A stretch of DNA of 33,911 bases from the NCBI GenBank assembly GCA_913058335.1, contig CAJXPX010000020.1, positions 1 to 33,911 on the forward strand, read 5' to 3'. This document shows positions 9,509-17,079 of this stretch, one piece after another. The first letter of the stretch is position 1; the number at the start of each line of letters is the position of its first letter. Source of the DNA: an uncultured Hyphomonadaceae bacterium. GTDB lineage: Bacteria; Pseudomonadota; Alphaproteobacteria; Caulobacterales; Maricaulaceae. Below the pieces are notes generated by a model that saw nothing but the letters and a program-made list of their open reading frames with translations, was not told the origin of the DNA and ran no database searches. Position numbers and translations under genes: made by a program.

Positions 9509-9547
9509 CCGTAATTCTGGCGATGAACGGGATTTGTAAAATTACGG
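9509..9547. other. Inverted repeat between two small envelope genes
   Basis: Arms CCGTAATT (9509-9516) and AATTACGG (9540-9547) are perfectly complementary around a 23-nt loop. There is no T run on the plus strand, so it is not a canonical terminator. It could be an mRNA stem-loop or an operator. Confidence 0.3.
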
Positions 9548-9654
9548 AAAACTCATCTCTCATTCAGGAACCCGACAGGTTATCGCGCGTAAGGGTGAGC
9601 ATGGTTGGGATCGAAATTAACAGTTTCCACACGGATTAAAGAAGGAAAATAACG

Positions 9655-10020
9655 ATGAAATATTTAACAACGACAGTTGCTGCAGTCTCTTTGCTCGGGC
9701 TTGCTGCCTGTACAACAACAGGTAATGTTGAGAAAAACGCAGCGCTCGGCGCAGCCGGCGGCGCTCTTGCCGGGGCTGTTATCGGTAACAATGTTGGTTC
9801 AGGCGATGCTAAGACAGGCGCAGCAATCGGCGCGGTTGTCGGCGGCGCAGGCGGTGCCTATGCTGGTAATCAAAAAGACAAAGCTATCGGCGAGGGCACA
9901 CGTGTCCGTCAACGCGCCAATGGCCAACCGCTCTATTTTGATCAATCCGCAGGTCGTTACTACTATTTCGACGAAGCCCGTGGCCGCACCTATTTTGAAA
10001 ATGGTGAGCTTCGCGGTTAA
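9655..10020 (+). CDS. Glycine-zipper lipoprotein
   Basis: A 121-residue predicted outer-membrane lipoprotein. The N-terminal hydrophobic segment ends in the lipobox LAAC with Cys at residue 19, followed by Thr-rich residues. Residues about 30-70 carry two Gly/Ala-rich hairpins (GAAGGALAGAVIGNNVG and GAAIGAVVGGAGGAYAG), the typical glycine-zipper 2TM/OmpA-like repeat. The C-terminal part has aromatic RYYYFDEARGRTYFENG strands. Glycine-zipper lipoproteins (SlyB, OsmB and Rick-17kDa types) are linked to envelope integrity and stress; the specific role here is unknown. AAGAAGGAAAA upstream of the ATG is a good ribosome-binding site, and a strong terminator follows, so the gene is probably monocistronic. 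Confidence 0.85.
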   Translation: MKYLTTTVAAVSLLGLAACTTTGNVEKNAALGAAGGALAGAVIGNNVGSGDAKTGAAIGAVVGGAGGAYAGNQKDKAIGEGTRVRQRANGQPLYFDQSAGRYYYFDEARGRTYFENGELRG

Positions 10021-10039
10021 GCCGGGACTATATTTATTG

Positions 10040-10071
10040 AAAAGGCGGTTTTCCGAAGCCGCCTTTTTTAT
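10040..10071 (+). terminator. Intrinsic terminator after the glycine-zipper lipoprotein
   Basis: The stem GGCGG/CCGCC (10044-10048 with 10059-10063) is flanked by A and T runs that extend the pairing, and it ends in a T6 run. It sits 20 bp after the lipoprotein stop codon. Confidence 0.88.
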
Positions 10072-10097
10072 TGTCTGGATTTAGCGTATAAAGCCCT

Positions 10098-10472
10098 ATG
10101 ACAGATTTTCCTTTTGAACGCACAGCCACCGTTTATCCTGCCGGAACCATTTTGCAGGTAAAGGCCTTTGGCTTTGTCACGCATTACGGAATCTCCACGG
10201 GATACGGCACGGTTATTCATACCTCCGCCCGTTTTGGCCGCGTCGAAGAAACCGATATGGCAGATTTTTCGCAAGGCAAGCCCGTACAAGCAAGACAGCT
10301 CGCTTCTGGGATTTCCGGCTCTGAGCTGGTCGCCCGCGCCCGTTCCCGTAAAGGCGACCGATATAATGTGCTCGTGAATAATTGCGAACATTTTGTCACT
10401 TGGGTAATGGAAGGCAAAGGCCGCTCTTCGCAGCTTGGCCCGCTGGATGCTCGCCGCCTGTTGCGCGATTAA
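10098..10472 (+). CDS. LRAT-like (NlpC/P60 superfamily) acyltransferase or hydrolase domain protein
   Basis: A 124-residue single-domain protein matching the lecithin:retinol acyltransferase-like group of permuted papain-fold enzymes. The signature residues are His29 in FVTHYGI, a second His at 41 in TVIHTS, and Cys96 in NNCEHFVTW. NCEHF is the hallmark catalytic motif of LRAT-type proteins. These enzymes form a thioester on the Cys and hydrolyse or transfer acyl groups; bacterial members are mostly uncharacterised, so the substrate is open. No signal peptide is visible. Its stop is 10 bp before the DUF3703 start, and that gene overlaps mtgA, so the three probably form one operon. Confidence 0.8.
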   Translation: MTDFPFERTATVYPAGTILQVKAFGFVTHYGISTGYGTVIHTSARFGRVEETDMADFSQGKPVQARQLASGISGSELVARARSRKGDRYNVLVNNCEHFVTWVMEGKGRSSQLGPLDARRLLRD

Positions 10473-10482
10473 CTCCGGCCCG

Positions 10483-10836
10483 ATGCCTCCGCGCCTTCGA
10501 CACGCATTTGACCGCGAACTGAGCTTATCTGAAACAGCAGATCTGGCGGGAGAAAAAGACCGCGCCTTTTACCATTTGGAACGCGCCCATATTCTGGGTC
10601 AGACCTATTTTACTCCACATCTTCAAACGCATTGGAGAATGCTCAAATGGGGATTTAAAGCAAAACAGACAAAAGAAGTTTTTGGCCAGATTTTGAGGCT
10701 GATCGCAGTGTTTCCAGCGAGCCTGTTTGGATCGGTGCCTACGGGAAATACGGGCGGATCCAATGTGTCAGCCTTTGAGAAAATGGAGATAGACGAAGAC
10801 CTTCAGAAAATCCTTCAGGACTCCCAATATGACTGA
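10483..10836 (+). CDS. DUF3703 family protein
   Basis: A 117-residue protein from the ATG at 10483. It fits DUF3703 by its ordered motifs: [38 protein letters not shown] and the C-terminal [18 protein letters not shown]. The family's function is unknown, though the His- and Glu-rich helical pattern hints at metal binding. The start is chosen because the family begins near this Met and it falls 10 bp after the previous stop; an ATG at 10435 would overlap the upstream gene by 38 bp. The 3' end overlaps mtgA by 8 bp, suggesting translational coupling with peptidoglycan synthesis. Confidence 0.85.
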   Translation: MPPRLRHAFDRELSLSETADLAGEKDRAFYHLERAHILGQTYFTPHLQTHWRMLKWGFKAKQTKEVFGQILRLIAVFPASLFGSVPTGNTGGSNVSAFEKMEIDEDLQKILQDSQYD

Positions 10837-11617
10837 ACGCAAAGACCCTCCTTCCGAAGCGGAAAAGAAAGAATGGGAGGCAGAAAAAGGGGAAAGTTTG
10901 ACGCCCATTTCCTCTTCATCTTCTTCGCCTGCTTCGAAATCCAATCCGTTAAAACAGATTTTTAAAGGGTCGTTTATGGCCGGGCTTTTCCTTTTCCTGG
11001 CCGTCCATCTTTATCTTTTGGCGCTTGCTGTTTTCCCCGTCCCCATCACGATAAATATGAGTCTCAATGACGAGCCTCTTCGGCGGCAGAATATCCCTTT
11101 GTCTGAGATTTCCCCCCATCTCGTTTACGCCGTTATCGCCGCGGAAGATTCCCGGTTCTGTGAGCATGACGGTATTGATTTCGAAGCGGTGCAGAAAGCG
11201 TATGAAAACAATCAATCCGGCGGCAAGCAGCGCGGCGGCTCCACCATTTCCCAGCAAACCGCCAAGAATGTGATTTTCTGGAATGGCGGCGGATATGTTC
11301 GCAAGGCGGGAGAAGCCTATGTCACCTTTACGATTGAAACCTTCTGGTCGAAACGGCGCATAATGGAAGTTTATCTAAACGTGGCAGAATGGGGCGACGG
11401 AATTTACGGCGCAGAAGCGGCCGCGCGTGTGAGGTTTCGAAAACACGCCAAAGATCTCTCGGCTCGCGAAGCCGCTTTATTGGCTGCCGTCCTGCCCAGT
11501 CCGCAAAAATGGCGGGTCGATCCCGCCGGCCCCTATGTCAGCGGCAGAGCCGGGACTTTACAATCACGGATGGGCGAAGTCAGGCGCAGCGGCTTCGCGG
11601 ACTGCGTCCTGAAATAA
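10829..11617 (+). CDS. mtgA: Monofunctional biosynthetic peptidoglycan transglycosylase
   Basis: Polymerises lipid II into glycan strands at the outer face of the inner membrane (GT51 family). The 262-residue protein has a cytoplasmic N-terminus of about 50 residues rich in Glu, Lys and Ser, one membrane anchor (about residues 52-72), then the GT51 domain. The catalytic motif [12 protein letters not shown] carries Glu106; [12 protein letters not shown], the [11 protein letters not shown] segment with downstream EWG, and GAEAAAR follow in family order. Length is slightly above the usual ~230-240 because of the charged N-terminal extension. The ATG overlaps the DUF3703 stop by 8 bp, so it is probably the last gene of the operon beginning at 10098. 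Confidence 0.94.
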   Translation: MTERKDPPSEAEKKEWEAEKGESLTPISSSSSSPASKSNPLKQIFKGSFMAGLFLFLAVHLYLLALAVFPVPITINMSLNDEPLRRQNIPLSEISPHLVYAVIAAEDSRFCEHDGIDFEAVQKAYENNQSGGKQRGGSTISQQTAKNVIFWNGGGYVRKAGEAYVTFTIETFWSKRRIMEVYLNVAEWGDGIYGAEAAARVRFRKHAKDLSAREAALLAAVLPSPQKWRVDPAGPYVSGRAGTLQSRMGEVRRSGFADCVLK

Positions 11618-11703
11618 AAACAAACGGTCACTCCGGAAAATAGCCAGCCCAGAATGCGGGAAAGCAACCAAGAGTGCAGGCCTGATATAGAGAATTTCAA
11701 TGC

Positions 11704-11737
11704 GGGCAGAGCCCTTTTTATTTTTTATTTTATATTT
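11704..11737 (+). terminator. Weak terminator downstream of mtgA
   Basis: A short stem GGGC/GCCC with a 3-nt loop (11704-11714) is followed by long T runs broken by single A residues. The stem is only 4 bp, so efficiency is doubtful. The T-rich part also overlaps the reconstructed 3' end of the convergent channel gene. Confidence 0.4.
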
Positions 11738-11857
11738 TTAACAACACGCTGCGGGAATGGAATTTCAATATTATTCGCTTTGAGCGTTCGCCAAATAATC
11801 ATTCCGACATCGGAGGTAAATTTATTTGGCCCGTCATCAATACCCTCTGCCCAAAAA
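11725..11857 (-). pseudogene. Out-of-frame C-terminal remnant of the MscS-type channel gene
   Basis: Removing one T from the minus-strand T5 run (plus-strand A5 at 11853-11857) restores the reading frame as VEFWAEGIDDGPNKFTSD and continues through IIWRTLKANNIEIPFPQRVV to a TAA at 11725-11727. This is the standard MscS C-terminal cytoplasmic segment, including the PFPQR motif. In the sequence as given, the frame instead ends eight residues after the conserved MCVEF-region methionine at a premature TGA. The fragment therefore belongs to the gene that ends at 11837. Confidence 0.85.
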
Positions 11858-13018
11858 CTCAACACACATATTTATCGCGCTATCTCCAAAGGAGCGGAAC
11901 TCCACACTCGGCACATCCGGGTCGCTTAGCACAGCTTCATGTTTTAATACGGCGTCGCGAATAAGCGGCACCAAGGCATCTAAATCTGTGTCATAGGCCA
12001 CACCGAAATCCACCTCATAACGCTGCAACGGATTATCATGCGTCCAGTTTTCATAAGATTCTTCGGTGAATTTCGTATTGGGAACAATGATGTCTTTTCC
12101 GTCTGCTGTTGCCACAGTTGTTGAGCGAATATTGATCGCCCTCACCCGGCCAAATTTGTCCCCTTCCATATTCACATAATCCCCGATTTTGACAGATCGA
12201 TCAAAGAGGATGATGAGGCCTGAAATAAAATTGGCGGCAATCGGCTGTAAGCCCAGCCCAATTCCCAACCCAATAGCAGAAAACACAACCACAAGCCCGG
12301 ACAAGGGAATACCTGCGGCCCCCATGACGAGGAAAAAGATAATAACAAAAAGCGCAATCTGAAACAGTTTGGCGACAATTTCACGTACGCCCGCATCCAG
12401 ATTTTCTTGCGAGCGAATAGCCGACTGGCCCTTTACATTGGAAAAATTCCCTACCCAGAAAAATAATATCCCGAAAACAACCAGTTTTACCAATGTCATG
12501 GCCGTAATGGGACTATTCCCCATTGGGAGCAAAACTGTCCCGCTTAGAAGCGCTTTGAATTCATCAAAATATCCCAGAACGAAAATAAGGCTGAGCGGGA
12601 TCAAAATCCATAGGGCCAGCTTTCTATAAAGGGCGTCGTGAAGGAAAACCTTGATAATACGGTAAACCAGAAAAACCGCCGCCAGACTTTGGGCCAGCTT
12701 GACCAACCAGTCTTGGTCAAATGCCGGAATGGCCATCAATAAATTTGACGCCAACCCCAGAAGGAGCACAAGCATGATAGCCGGTAACAGTCCGCCAATT
12801 TTGTAAAGAACCTGTCTGACTTTCAGATATTTTACATTCTGCGCAGGTTCTGTTCTGAAAAATGGAAGGATCCGCTTAAGCAAGCTTGCCAGAAGGGGCG
12901 CAATCAGAATGGACAGAGCAATGGCGCTAAGCTGCGCTAAGAAAGACGGGGTCTGTAACCAGAGCCAAATCTGATCCCGCCAGCCTTCCAATTGGCTTTG
13001 AAATGTGGCCATATCCAT
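11837..13018 (-). CDS. MscS-family mechanosensitive ion channel, frameshifted near the C-terminus
   Basis: A 393-residue open frame of the small-conductance mechanosensitive channel family, an inner-membrane protein that releases solutes on hypo-osmotic shock. The N-terminal ~250 residues hold several membrane helices. The pore-helix region GLGIGLGLQPIAANFISGL, the beta-domain segments SVKIGDYVNMEGDKFGRV and STTVATADGKDIIVPN, and the start of the alpha/beta cage domain follow as in MscS. The frame ends at VEFLGRGY, about 36 residues short. A +1 base in an A5 run at 11853-11857 explains this, since the missing C-terminus is intact in the next frame down to 11725. Loss of the PFPQR tail could impair the cytoplasmic cage. 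It diverges from argG, and the start MDMATF has no strong competitor. Confidence 0.88.
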   Translation of the reverse strand: MDMATFQSQLEGWRDQIWLWLQTPSFLAQLSAIALSILIAPLLASLLKRILPFFRTEPAQNVKYLKVRQVLYKIGGLLPAIMLVLLLGLASNLLMAIPAFDQDWLVKLAQSLAAVFLVYRIIKVFLHDALYRKLALWILIPLSLIFVLGYFDEFKALLSGTVLLPMGNSPITAMTLVKLVVFGILFFWVGNFSNVKGQSAIRSQENLDAGVREIVAKLFQIALFVIIFFLVMGAAGIPLSGLVVVFSAIGLGIGLGLQPIAANFISGLIILFDRSVKIGDYVNMEGDKFGRVRAINIRSTTVATADGKDIIVPNTKFTEESYENWTHDNPLQRYEVDFGVAYDTDLDALVPLIRDAVLKHEAVLSDPDVPSVEFRSFGDSAINMCVEFLGRGY

Positions 13019-13116
13019 GGAGAAACCCCGTAAAAATTCGTTTTGGTTTAAAAGGGGGGCTATCTTTTGTAAATGGTTATGCGCTAGGAACGCGCCGTAT
13101 TTAAGGAGCCCTGTTT

Positions 13117-14340
13117 ATGTCATCCCCCAAAAAAGTTGTTCTCGCTTATTCCGGAGGTCTTGATACATCGATCATTTTAAAATGGTTGCAGGAAGAAAAA
13201 GGCTGCGAGGTTGTCACCTTTACCGCAGACCTCGGTCAGGGCGAAGAATTGGAGCCGGCTCGCCGAAAGGCTGAAGCGCAAGGCGTAAAAGAAATTTTTA
13301 TTGATGATCTGCGCGAAGAATTTGTTCGCGATTTTGTTTTCCCCATGATGCGCGCCAATGCCGTTTATGAAGGGCTTTATCTTTTGGGCACCTCGATTGC
13401 GCGTCCGCTTATTTCCAAACGTCAAATCGAAATTGCGCATCAGGTCGGCGCGGACGCCGTCTGCCACGGCGCAACCGGCAAGGGCAATGATCAGGTCCGC
13501 TTCGAGCTTGGCTATTACGCTTTGGATCCAGACATCAAAGTCATTGCGCCTTGGCGGGAATGGGATCTGAATTCCCGCACGAAACTTATTGAATATGCGG
13601 AAAAGCACGGCATTGAAATTGCCAAAGACAAACGCGGCGAAGCGCCGTTTTCGGTCGATGCCAATTTATTGCACACCTCGTCCGAAGGCAAAGCGCTGGA
13701 AGACCCGAATGAAGAAGCGCCGGAATTTGTTTACCAGCGCACCGTCGCACCGGAAGACGCGCCGGACACACCCACCTATATCACCGTCGGTTTCAAACGC
13801 GGAGATGCGGTCAGTATTGACGGCGAAGACATGTCGCCCGCAACTCTTCTGACCAAGCTTAATGAACTCGGCGGATCTAACGGGATTGGCCGACTTGATT
13901 TGCTGGAAAATCGATTTGTCGGGATGAAATCCCGCGGGATTTACGAAACGCCGGGCGGGACGATCCTGCTTATGGCGCATCGGGGTATTGAACAAATCAC
14001 ACTGGATAAAGGCGCGGCGCATTTAAAAGACGAGTTAATGCCGAAATATGCCGAGCTGGTTTATAACGGGTACTGGTATTCTCCAGAGCGCGAAATGCTC
14101 CAAGCCGCGATTGATACCTCGCAAGACCTCGTGACAGGCACCGTCCGTTTGAAGCTCTATAAAGGCAGCGTCGATATTGTCGGACGCGAAAGCCCTTATT
14201 CGCTTTATTCCCAAGAACACGTTACATTCGAAGAAGATGATGTATATGATCAAGCGGATGCAGGCGGGTTTATCAAGATCAATGCCCTGCGTTTGCGTTT
14301 GTTAAAGGCAAGGGACCGCAAGGCCGGAAAAAACGATTAG
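13117..14340 (+). CDS. argG: Argininosuccinate synthase
   Basis: Joins citrulline and aspartate with ATP to form argininosuccinate, the penultimate step of arginine synthesis (cytoplasm). The 407-residue protein has the ATP pyrophosphatase loop YSGGLDTS at 11-18, the substrate-binding segment [16 protein letters not shown] near residue 130, APWREW, and the C-terminal GYWYSPER and ESPYSLY motifs. Length is normal. The Shine-Dalgarno TAAGGAG lies 9 bp before the ATG. It diverges from the MscS-type gene across a 98-bp spacer that must hold both promoters. An unusual stem structure starts at its stop codon. Confidence 0.97.
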   Translation: MSSPKKVVLAYSGGLDTSIILKWLQEEKGCEVVTFTADLGQGEELEPARRKAEAQGVKEIFIDDLREEFVRDFVFPMMRANAVYEGLYLLGTSIARPLISKRQIEIAHQVGADAVCHGATGKGNDQVRFELGYYALDPDIKVIAPWREWDLNSRTKLIEYAEKHGIEIAKDKRGEAPFSVDANLLHTSSEGKALEDPNEEAPEFVYQRTVAPEDAPDTPTYITVGFKRGDAVSIDGEDMSPATLLTKLNELGGSNGIGRLDLLENRFVGMKSRGIYETPGGTILLMAHRGIEQITLDKGAAHLKDELMPKYAELVYNGYWYSPEREMLQAAIDTSQDLVTGTVRLKLYKGSVDIVGRESPYSLYSQEHVTFEEDDVYDQADAGGFIKINALRLRLLKARDRKAGKND

Positions 14341-14391
14341 AGGTCGAATTTCGACGGCCCCGAAAGGGGGTCGCAGCGGTCTTACCTCTAA
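14337..14391 (+). other. Structured 3' element after argG
   Basis: An 8-bp perfect outer stem TTAGAGGT/ACCTCTAA (14337-14344 with 14384-14391) begins at the argG TAG codon. Inside it CGAC-GG-CCCC pairs with GGGG-GTCG around a GAAA tetraloop, with an alternative short GTCGA/TCGAC hairpin. There is no T run downstream, so it is not a standard terminator. It could stabilise the mRNA, act as a processing site, or be a small structured leader for the next gene. Confidence 0.5.
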
Positions 14392-14513
14392 TTGCTCAAA
14401 CCTCGCATGAATCTTGTGCATTTTGCCTGAAATAGGTCTGTTGCTTTGCTTTGAAATGGCGTAGCGCAGAAGAATAATTTTAAGCGAACTGAAAGTCTTA
14501 AAAGGGTAGGGTT

Positions 14514-15932
14514 ATGGTAAAGTCATCCTCCAAGGAACTGAATTTCCGCCAAAGTGTGGATGTGATGTTCAATCGCGCCGCGAGCTTTGTCGATTTATCA
14601 CCAAAAATGATTGAGAAGATCCGCGTCTGTAACGCGACCTATACGGTGCGTTTCGGTGTGAAGCTTCGCGGCGAGGTACATACCTTTGTTGGCTACCGCG
14701 CTGTCCACTCTGAACATAAAGAGCCTGTCAAAGGCGGCATTCGCTACTCGCTTGATGTGAATCAAGACGAGGTCGAAGCGCTGGCCGCGCTGATGACCTA
14801 TAAAACCGCGCTTGTGGAAGTGCCGTTTGGCGGATCGAAAGGCGGCTTGTGCATTAACCCCAAAGACTGGACCGAAGAAGAGCTGGAGCGCATTACCCGC
14901 CGCTTTACCTTTGAGCTGTCCCGCCGCGACCTTATCCATCCCTCGCTAAACGTTCCCGCCCCCGATATGGGCACAGGCGAACGCGAAATGGCGTGGATGA
15001 TGGATGAATACCGCCGCCTGCATAATGAAAATATTGACGCCATTGCCTGCGTGACCGGAAAACCCGTCCATTTGGGCGGGATTGAAGGCCGCGTCGAAGC
15101 CACCGGCCGCGGCGTGCAATATGCGCTCCGCGAATTTTTCCGCCATCCCGACGACATTAAAAAGGCGGGATTGCGCGGAGACCTCGATGGGAAGAAAATT
15201 ATCGTCCAGGGTCTCGGGAATGTGGGTTATCACGCCGCGCTCTTCCTGTCCGAAGAAGACGGGTCAAAAATTGTCAGCGTGATTGAGCGGGCCGGCACGA
15301 TCCGCAATCCAAAAGGCATCGACATTCGGGCCCTAAAAGAGCATATTTCCAACGGTGAAGATATGTCGGAATTTTCAGGCGGCGTATTTGAAGAACCTAA
15401 TGCCGACGCCATTTGCGAGCCGTGTGACATCTTGATCCCGGCCGCGCTGGAAGGCGTTATCAATGTCGATAATGCCCATGCTGTGAAAGCCAATCTTGTG
15501 ATTGAAGCCGCGAACGGCCCGGTCACGGCGATGGCGGATAAAATTCTCCGTGATAAGGGCGTGTTTATTATTCCGGATATGTACGCGAATGCGGGCGGCG
15601 TAACCGTGTCCTATTTCGAATGGGTAAAAAACGTCAACCATATCCGCTTCGGTCGACTTCAGCGCCGGAATGAGGAACGCAAATACCACATCCTGATTGA
15701 CGCGCTTGAAAGCCAAGGCATGAATTTCAAGAAAAGCTTCAAAAAAGAATATCTTGAAGGCGCCGGAGAGCTTGCTCTTGTTCGTGCTGGTTTAGACGAC
15801 ACGATGCGGGCGGCCTATATGAATATCAAAACGGCGCTGGATAATAATCCGGAACTGGAAGATATGCGCACAGCGGCCTTTTTCAGCGTCATCGAAGATA
15901 TCGCTCTGCATTACCGTAGTATCGGGCTGTAG
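14514..15932 (+). CDS. Glu/Leu/Phe/Val dehydrogenase (glutamate dehydrogenase-like)
   Basis: A 472-residue amino-acid dehydrogenase that reversibly deaminates glutamate (or another L-amino acid) with NAD(P)+ in the cytoplasm. The N-terminal domain shows PVKGGIRYS, MTYKTALVEVPFGGSKGG with Lys97, and NVPAPDMGTGEREMAW with catalytic Asp151. The TGKP...GGIEGRVEATGRG motif and the dinucleotide-binding segment VQGLGNVGYHAA follow, then AANGPVT and the NAGGVTVSYFEW segment. GDH versus Leu/Phe dehydrogenase specificity cannot be fixed by eye, but the GGS and NPKDW patterns and the length favour GDH. A GGGTAGGG sequence just upstream of the ATG is the likely ribosome-binding site. Confidence 0.92.
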   Translation: MVKSSSKELNFRQSVDVMFNRAASFVDLSPKMIEKIRVCNATYTVRFGVKLRGEVHTFVGYRAVHSEHKEPVKGGIRYSLDVNQDEVEALAALMTYKTALVEVPFGGSKGGLCINPKDWTEEELERITRRFTFELSRRDLIHPSLNVPAPDMGTGEREMAWMMDEYRRLHNENIDAIACVTGKPVHLGGIEGRVEATGRGVQYALREFFRHPDDIKKAGLRGDLDGKKIIVQGLGNVGYHAALFLSEEDGSKIVSVIERAGTIRNPKGIDIRALKEHISNGEDMSEFSGGVFEEPNADAICEPCDILIPAALEGVINVDNAHAVKANLVIEAANGPVTAMADKILRDKGVFIIPDMYANAGGVTVSYFEWVKNVNHIRFGRLQRRNEERKYHILIDALESQGMNFKKSFKKEYLEGAGELALVRAGLDDTMRAAYMNIKTALDNNPELEDMRTAAFFSVIEDIALHYRSIGL

Positions 15933-15955
15933 AGCTTCCGCGCTGAAGCCCGAAA
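15922..15955 (+). terminator. Possible weak terminator overlapping the dehydrogenase stop
   Basis: TCGGGCT (15922-15928) pairs with AGCCCGA (15947-15953), with a competing GCTTC/GAAGC inner hairpin. Only a short A/T stretch follows, with no real T run, so this may be a 3' structure rather than a terminator. Confidence 0.3.
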
Positions 15956-16034
15956 ATTCGGTGCGCCCTTGGAAACCTTTTCAAGCTTTCTATCGTAAGG
16001 TTTATAACTTGCCCGGTTTGGGGGGATTGATCTT

Positions 16035-16436
16035 ATGACCTATTTAATGGCTTATGTGGCGACGCTGATTGCATTTTTTGCACTTGATATGCTCTGGCTA
16101 GGCGTTCTCGCGCGCAAATTTTACGCCAATCAGCTGGGCCGTTTGATGGCCGATAACCCGAACTGGCTCGTCGCGATTGCTTTCTATGCCATGTATATTG
16201 CGGGTATCGTTTTCTTTGCCATCCGTCCTGCGATAGAGGCGGAACAGGTATTGAAGGCCGCGCTTTACGGCGCTCTCTTCGGCTTTTTCTGTTACGCCAC
16301 TTACGACCTGACCAATTTGGCAACCCTACGGGATTGGCCGGTAAAAATGGTTATTGTCGATATTCTCTGGGGCACTTTACTGACAGGCAGCTGCGCCGCC
16401 GCCGGGGCGTGGGCAACATTGAAATTCGCCGCTTAG
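16035..16436 (+). CDS. DUF2177 family membrane protein
   Basis: A 133-residue inner-membrane protein with four predicted helices (about residues 1-23, 43-63, 70-90 and 104-130). DUF2177 family features visible are LDMLWLGVLARKFY in the first loop and LYGALFGFFCYATYDLTNLATLRDWP between helices 3 and 4. The polar residues in these helices (Asp, Tyr, Asn) are conserved in the family, but no biochemical role is known to me. It starts about 100 bp after the dehydrogenase and ends at a bidirectional terminator. Confidence 0.9.
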   Translation: MTYLMAYVATLIAFFALDMLWLGVLARKFYANQLGRLMADNPNWLVAIAFYAMYIAGIVFFAIRPAIEAEQVLKAALYGALFGFFCYATYDLTNLATLRDWPVKMVIVDILWGTLLTGSCAAAGAWATLKFAA

Positions 16437-16454
16437 TTTACGGCGAATCCAAAT

Positions 16455-16486
16455 AAAAAAGACCTCGATAAGTTCGAGGCCTTTTT
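16455..16486. terminator. Bidirectional terminator between convergent genes
   Basis: CCTCGA/TCGAGG (16463-16468 with 16474-16479) around a TAAGT loop is flanked by an A6 run on the left and a T5 run on the right. It can therefore work for both the DUF2177 gene (+) and the PPOX gene (-). Confidence 0.88.
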
Positions 16487-16518
16487 AGTCATCTTACATC
16501 TGTTTTTGGCCTTAACCG

Positions 16519-17013
16519 TTAGAGGTCAACCGTTTTCATTTCGCCTAAATCCGGCTCTTCATGATTGATATTAGCTTTAGCCATTTTGTACATGAATGTC
16601 AGAGGGTTGGCGTCAGACGCCCAAATCGCCGCATCATGCGGAACGAATTTCAGCATCATAAGCTTTTTGTCTTCTTTGCCTTCGGGATACCAAGCCGCGA
16701 CCGTCTGATCCCAGAACTTATCAATAGTCGCCTTGTCGTGATGAGCCGTCAGACGCCCTTTCACGCAAGCCTGATAATCTTTGGAGATATGGCAAAGCTT
16801 GACTGTACCCGGATTAACAGCAATCGTTTTCCCCAATTCTGAAAAACGGTCAGAATAGAAATAAATCGCCATTTCGTCCGGATCAATTTGCGGAGACATG
16901 GGCTGCATATGCTCTTCTTCATCGGTCGAGCCGAGCATCACGCACATAGCGTCTTTAATCTCTTCCAGTAATTGTTTCTGCGGGTTTTCACGAAATTTAT
17001 CTAGGCTTGCCAT
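16519..17013 (-). CDS. Pyridoxamine 5'-phosphate oxidase family protein (general stress protein 26-like)
   Basis: A 164-residue split-barrel flavin-binding protein. It matches the general-stress-protein-26 branch of the PPOX superfamily, with MQPMSPQIDPDEMAIYFYSDR in the first strands, VNPGTVKLCHISKDYQACVKG mid-protein, FWDQTVAAWYPEGKED and the MMLKFVPHDAAIWAS segment. Relatives bind FMN or F420-like cofactors and are linked to stress; none of this group is confirmed as a true PdxH. The start is well supported by a GAGGAG Shine-Dalgarno. It lies 66 bp downstream of the OYE-family gene on the same strand and could be the last gene of that run. Confidence 0.88.
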   Translation of the reverse strand: MASLDKFRENPQKQLLEEIKDAMCVMLGSTDEEEHMQPMSPQIDPDEMAIYFYSDRFSELGKTIAVNPGTVKLCHISKDYQACVKGRLTAHHDKATIDKFWDQTVAAWYPEGKEDKKLMMLKFVPHDAAIWASDANPLTFMYKMAKANINHEEPDLGEMKTVDL

Positions 17014-17079
17014 TTTTTTCTCCTCTGACTAGTTGAAAAGAAAACGAGACAGGGGTGGGATAGTTCCCGGTTTTATAGG

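Noticed and set aside
10435-10482. ATG at 10435 as the start of the DUF3703 gene
   Set aside because: It overlaps the LRAT-like gene by 38 bp and adds 16 residues outside the family; the ATG at 10483 follows the stop by 10 bp.
11654-11929. A 91-codon plus-strand reading frame between mtgA and the MscS gene
   Set aside because: It is antisense to the reconstructed MscS C-terminus, has no recognisable domain and no good ribosome-binding site.
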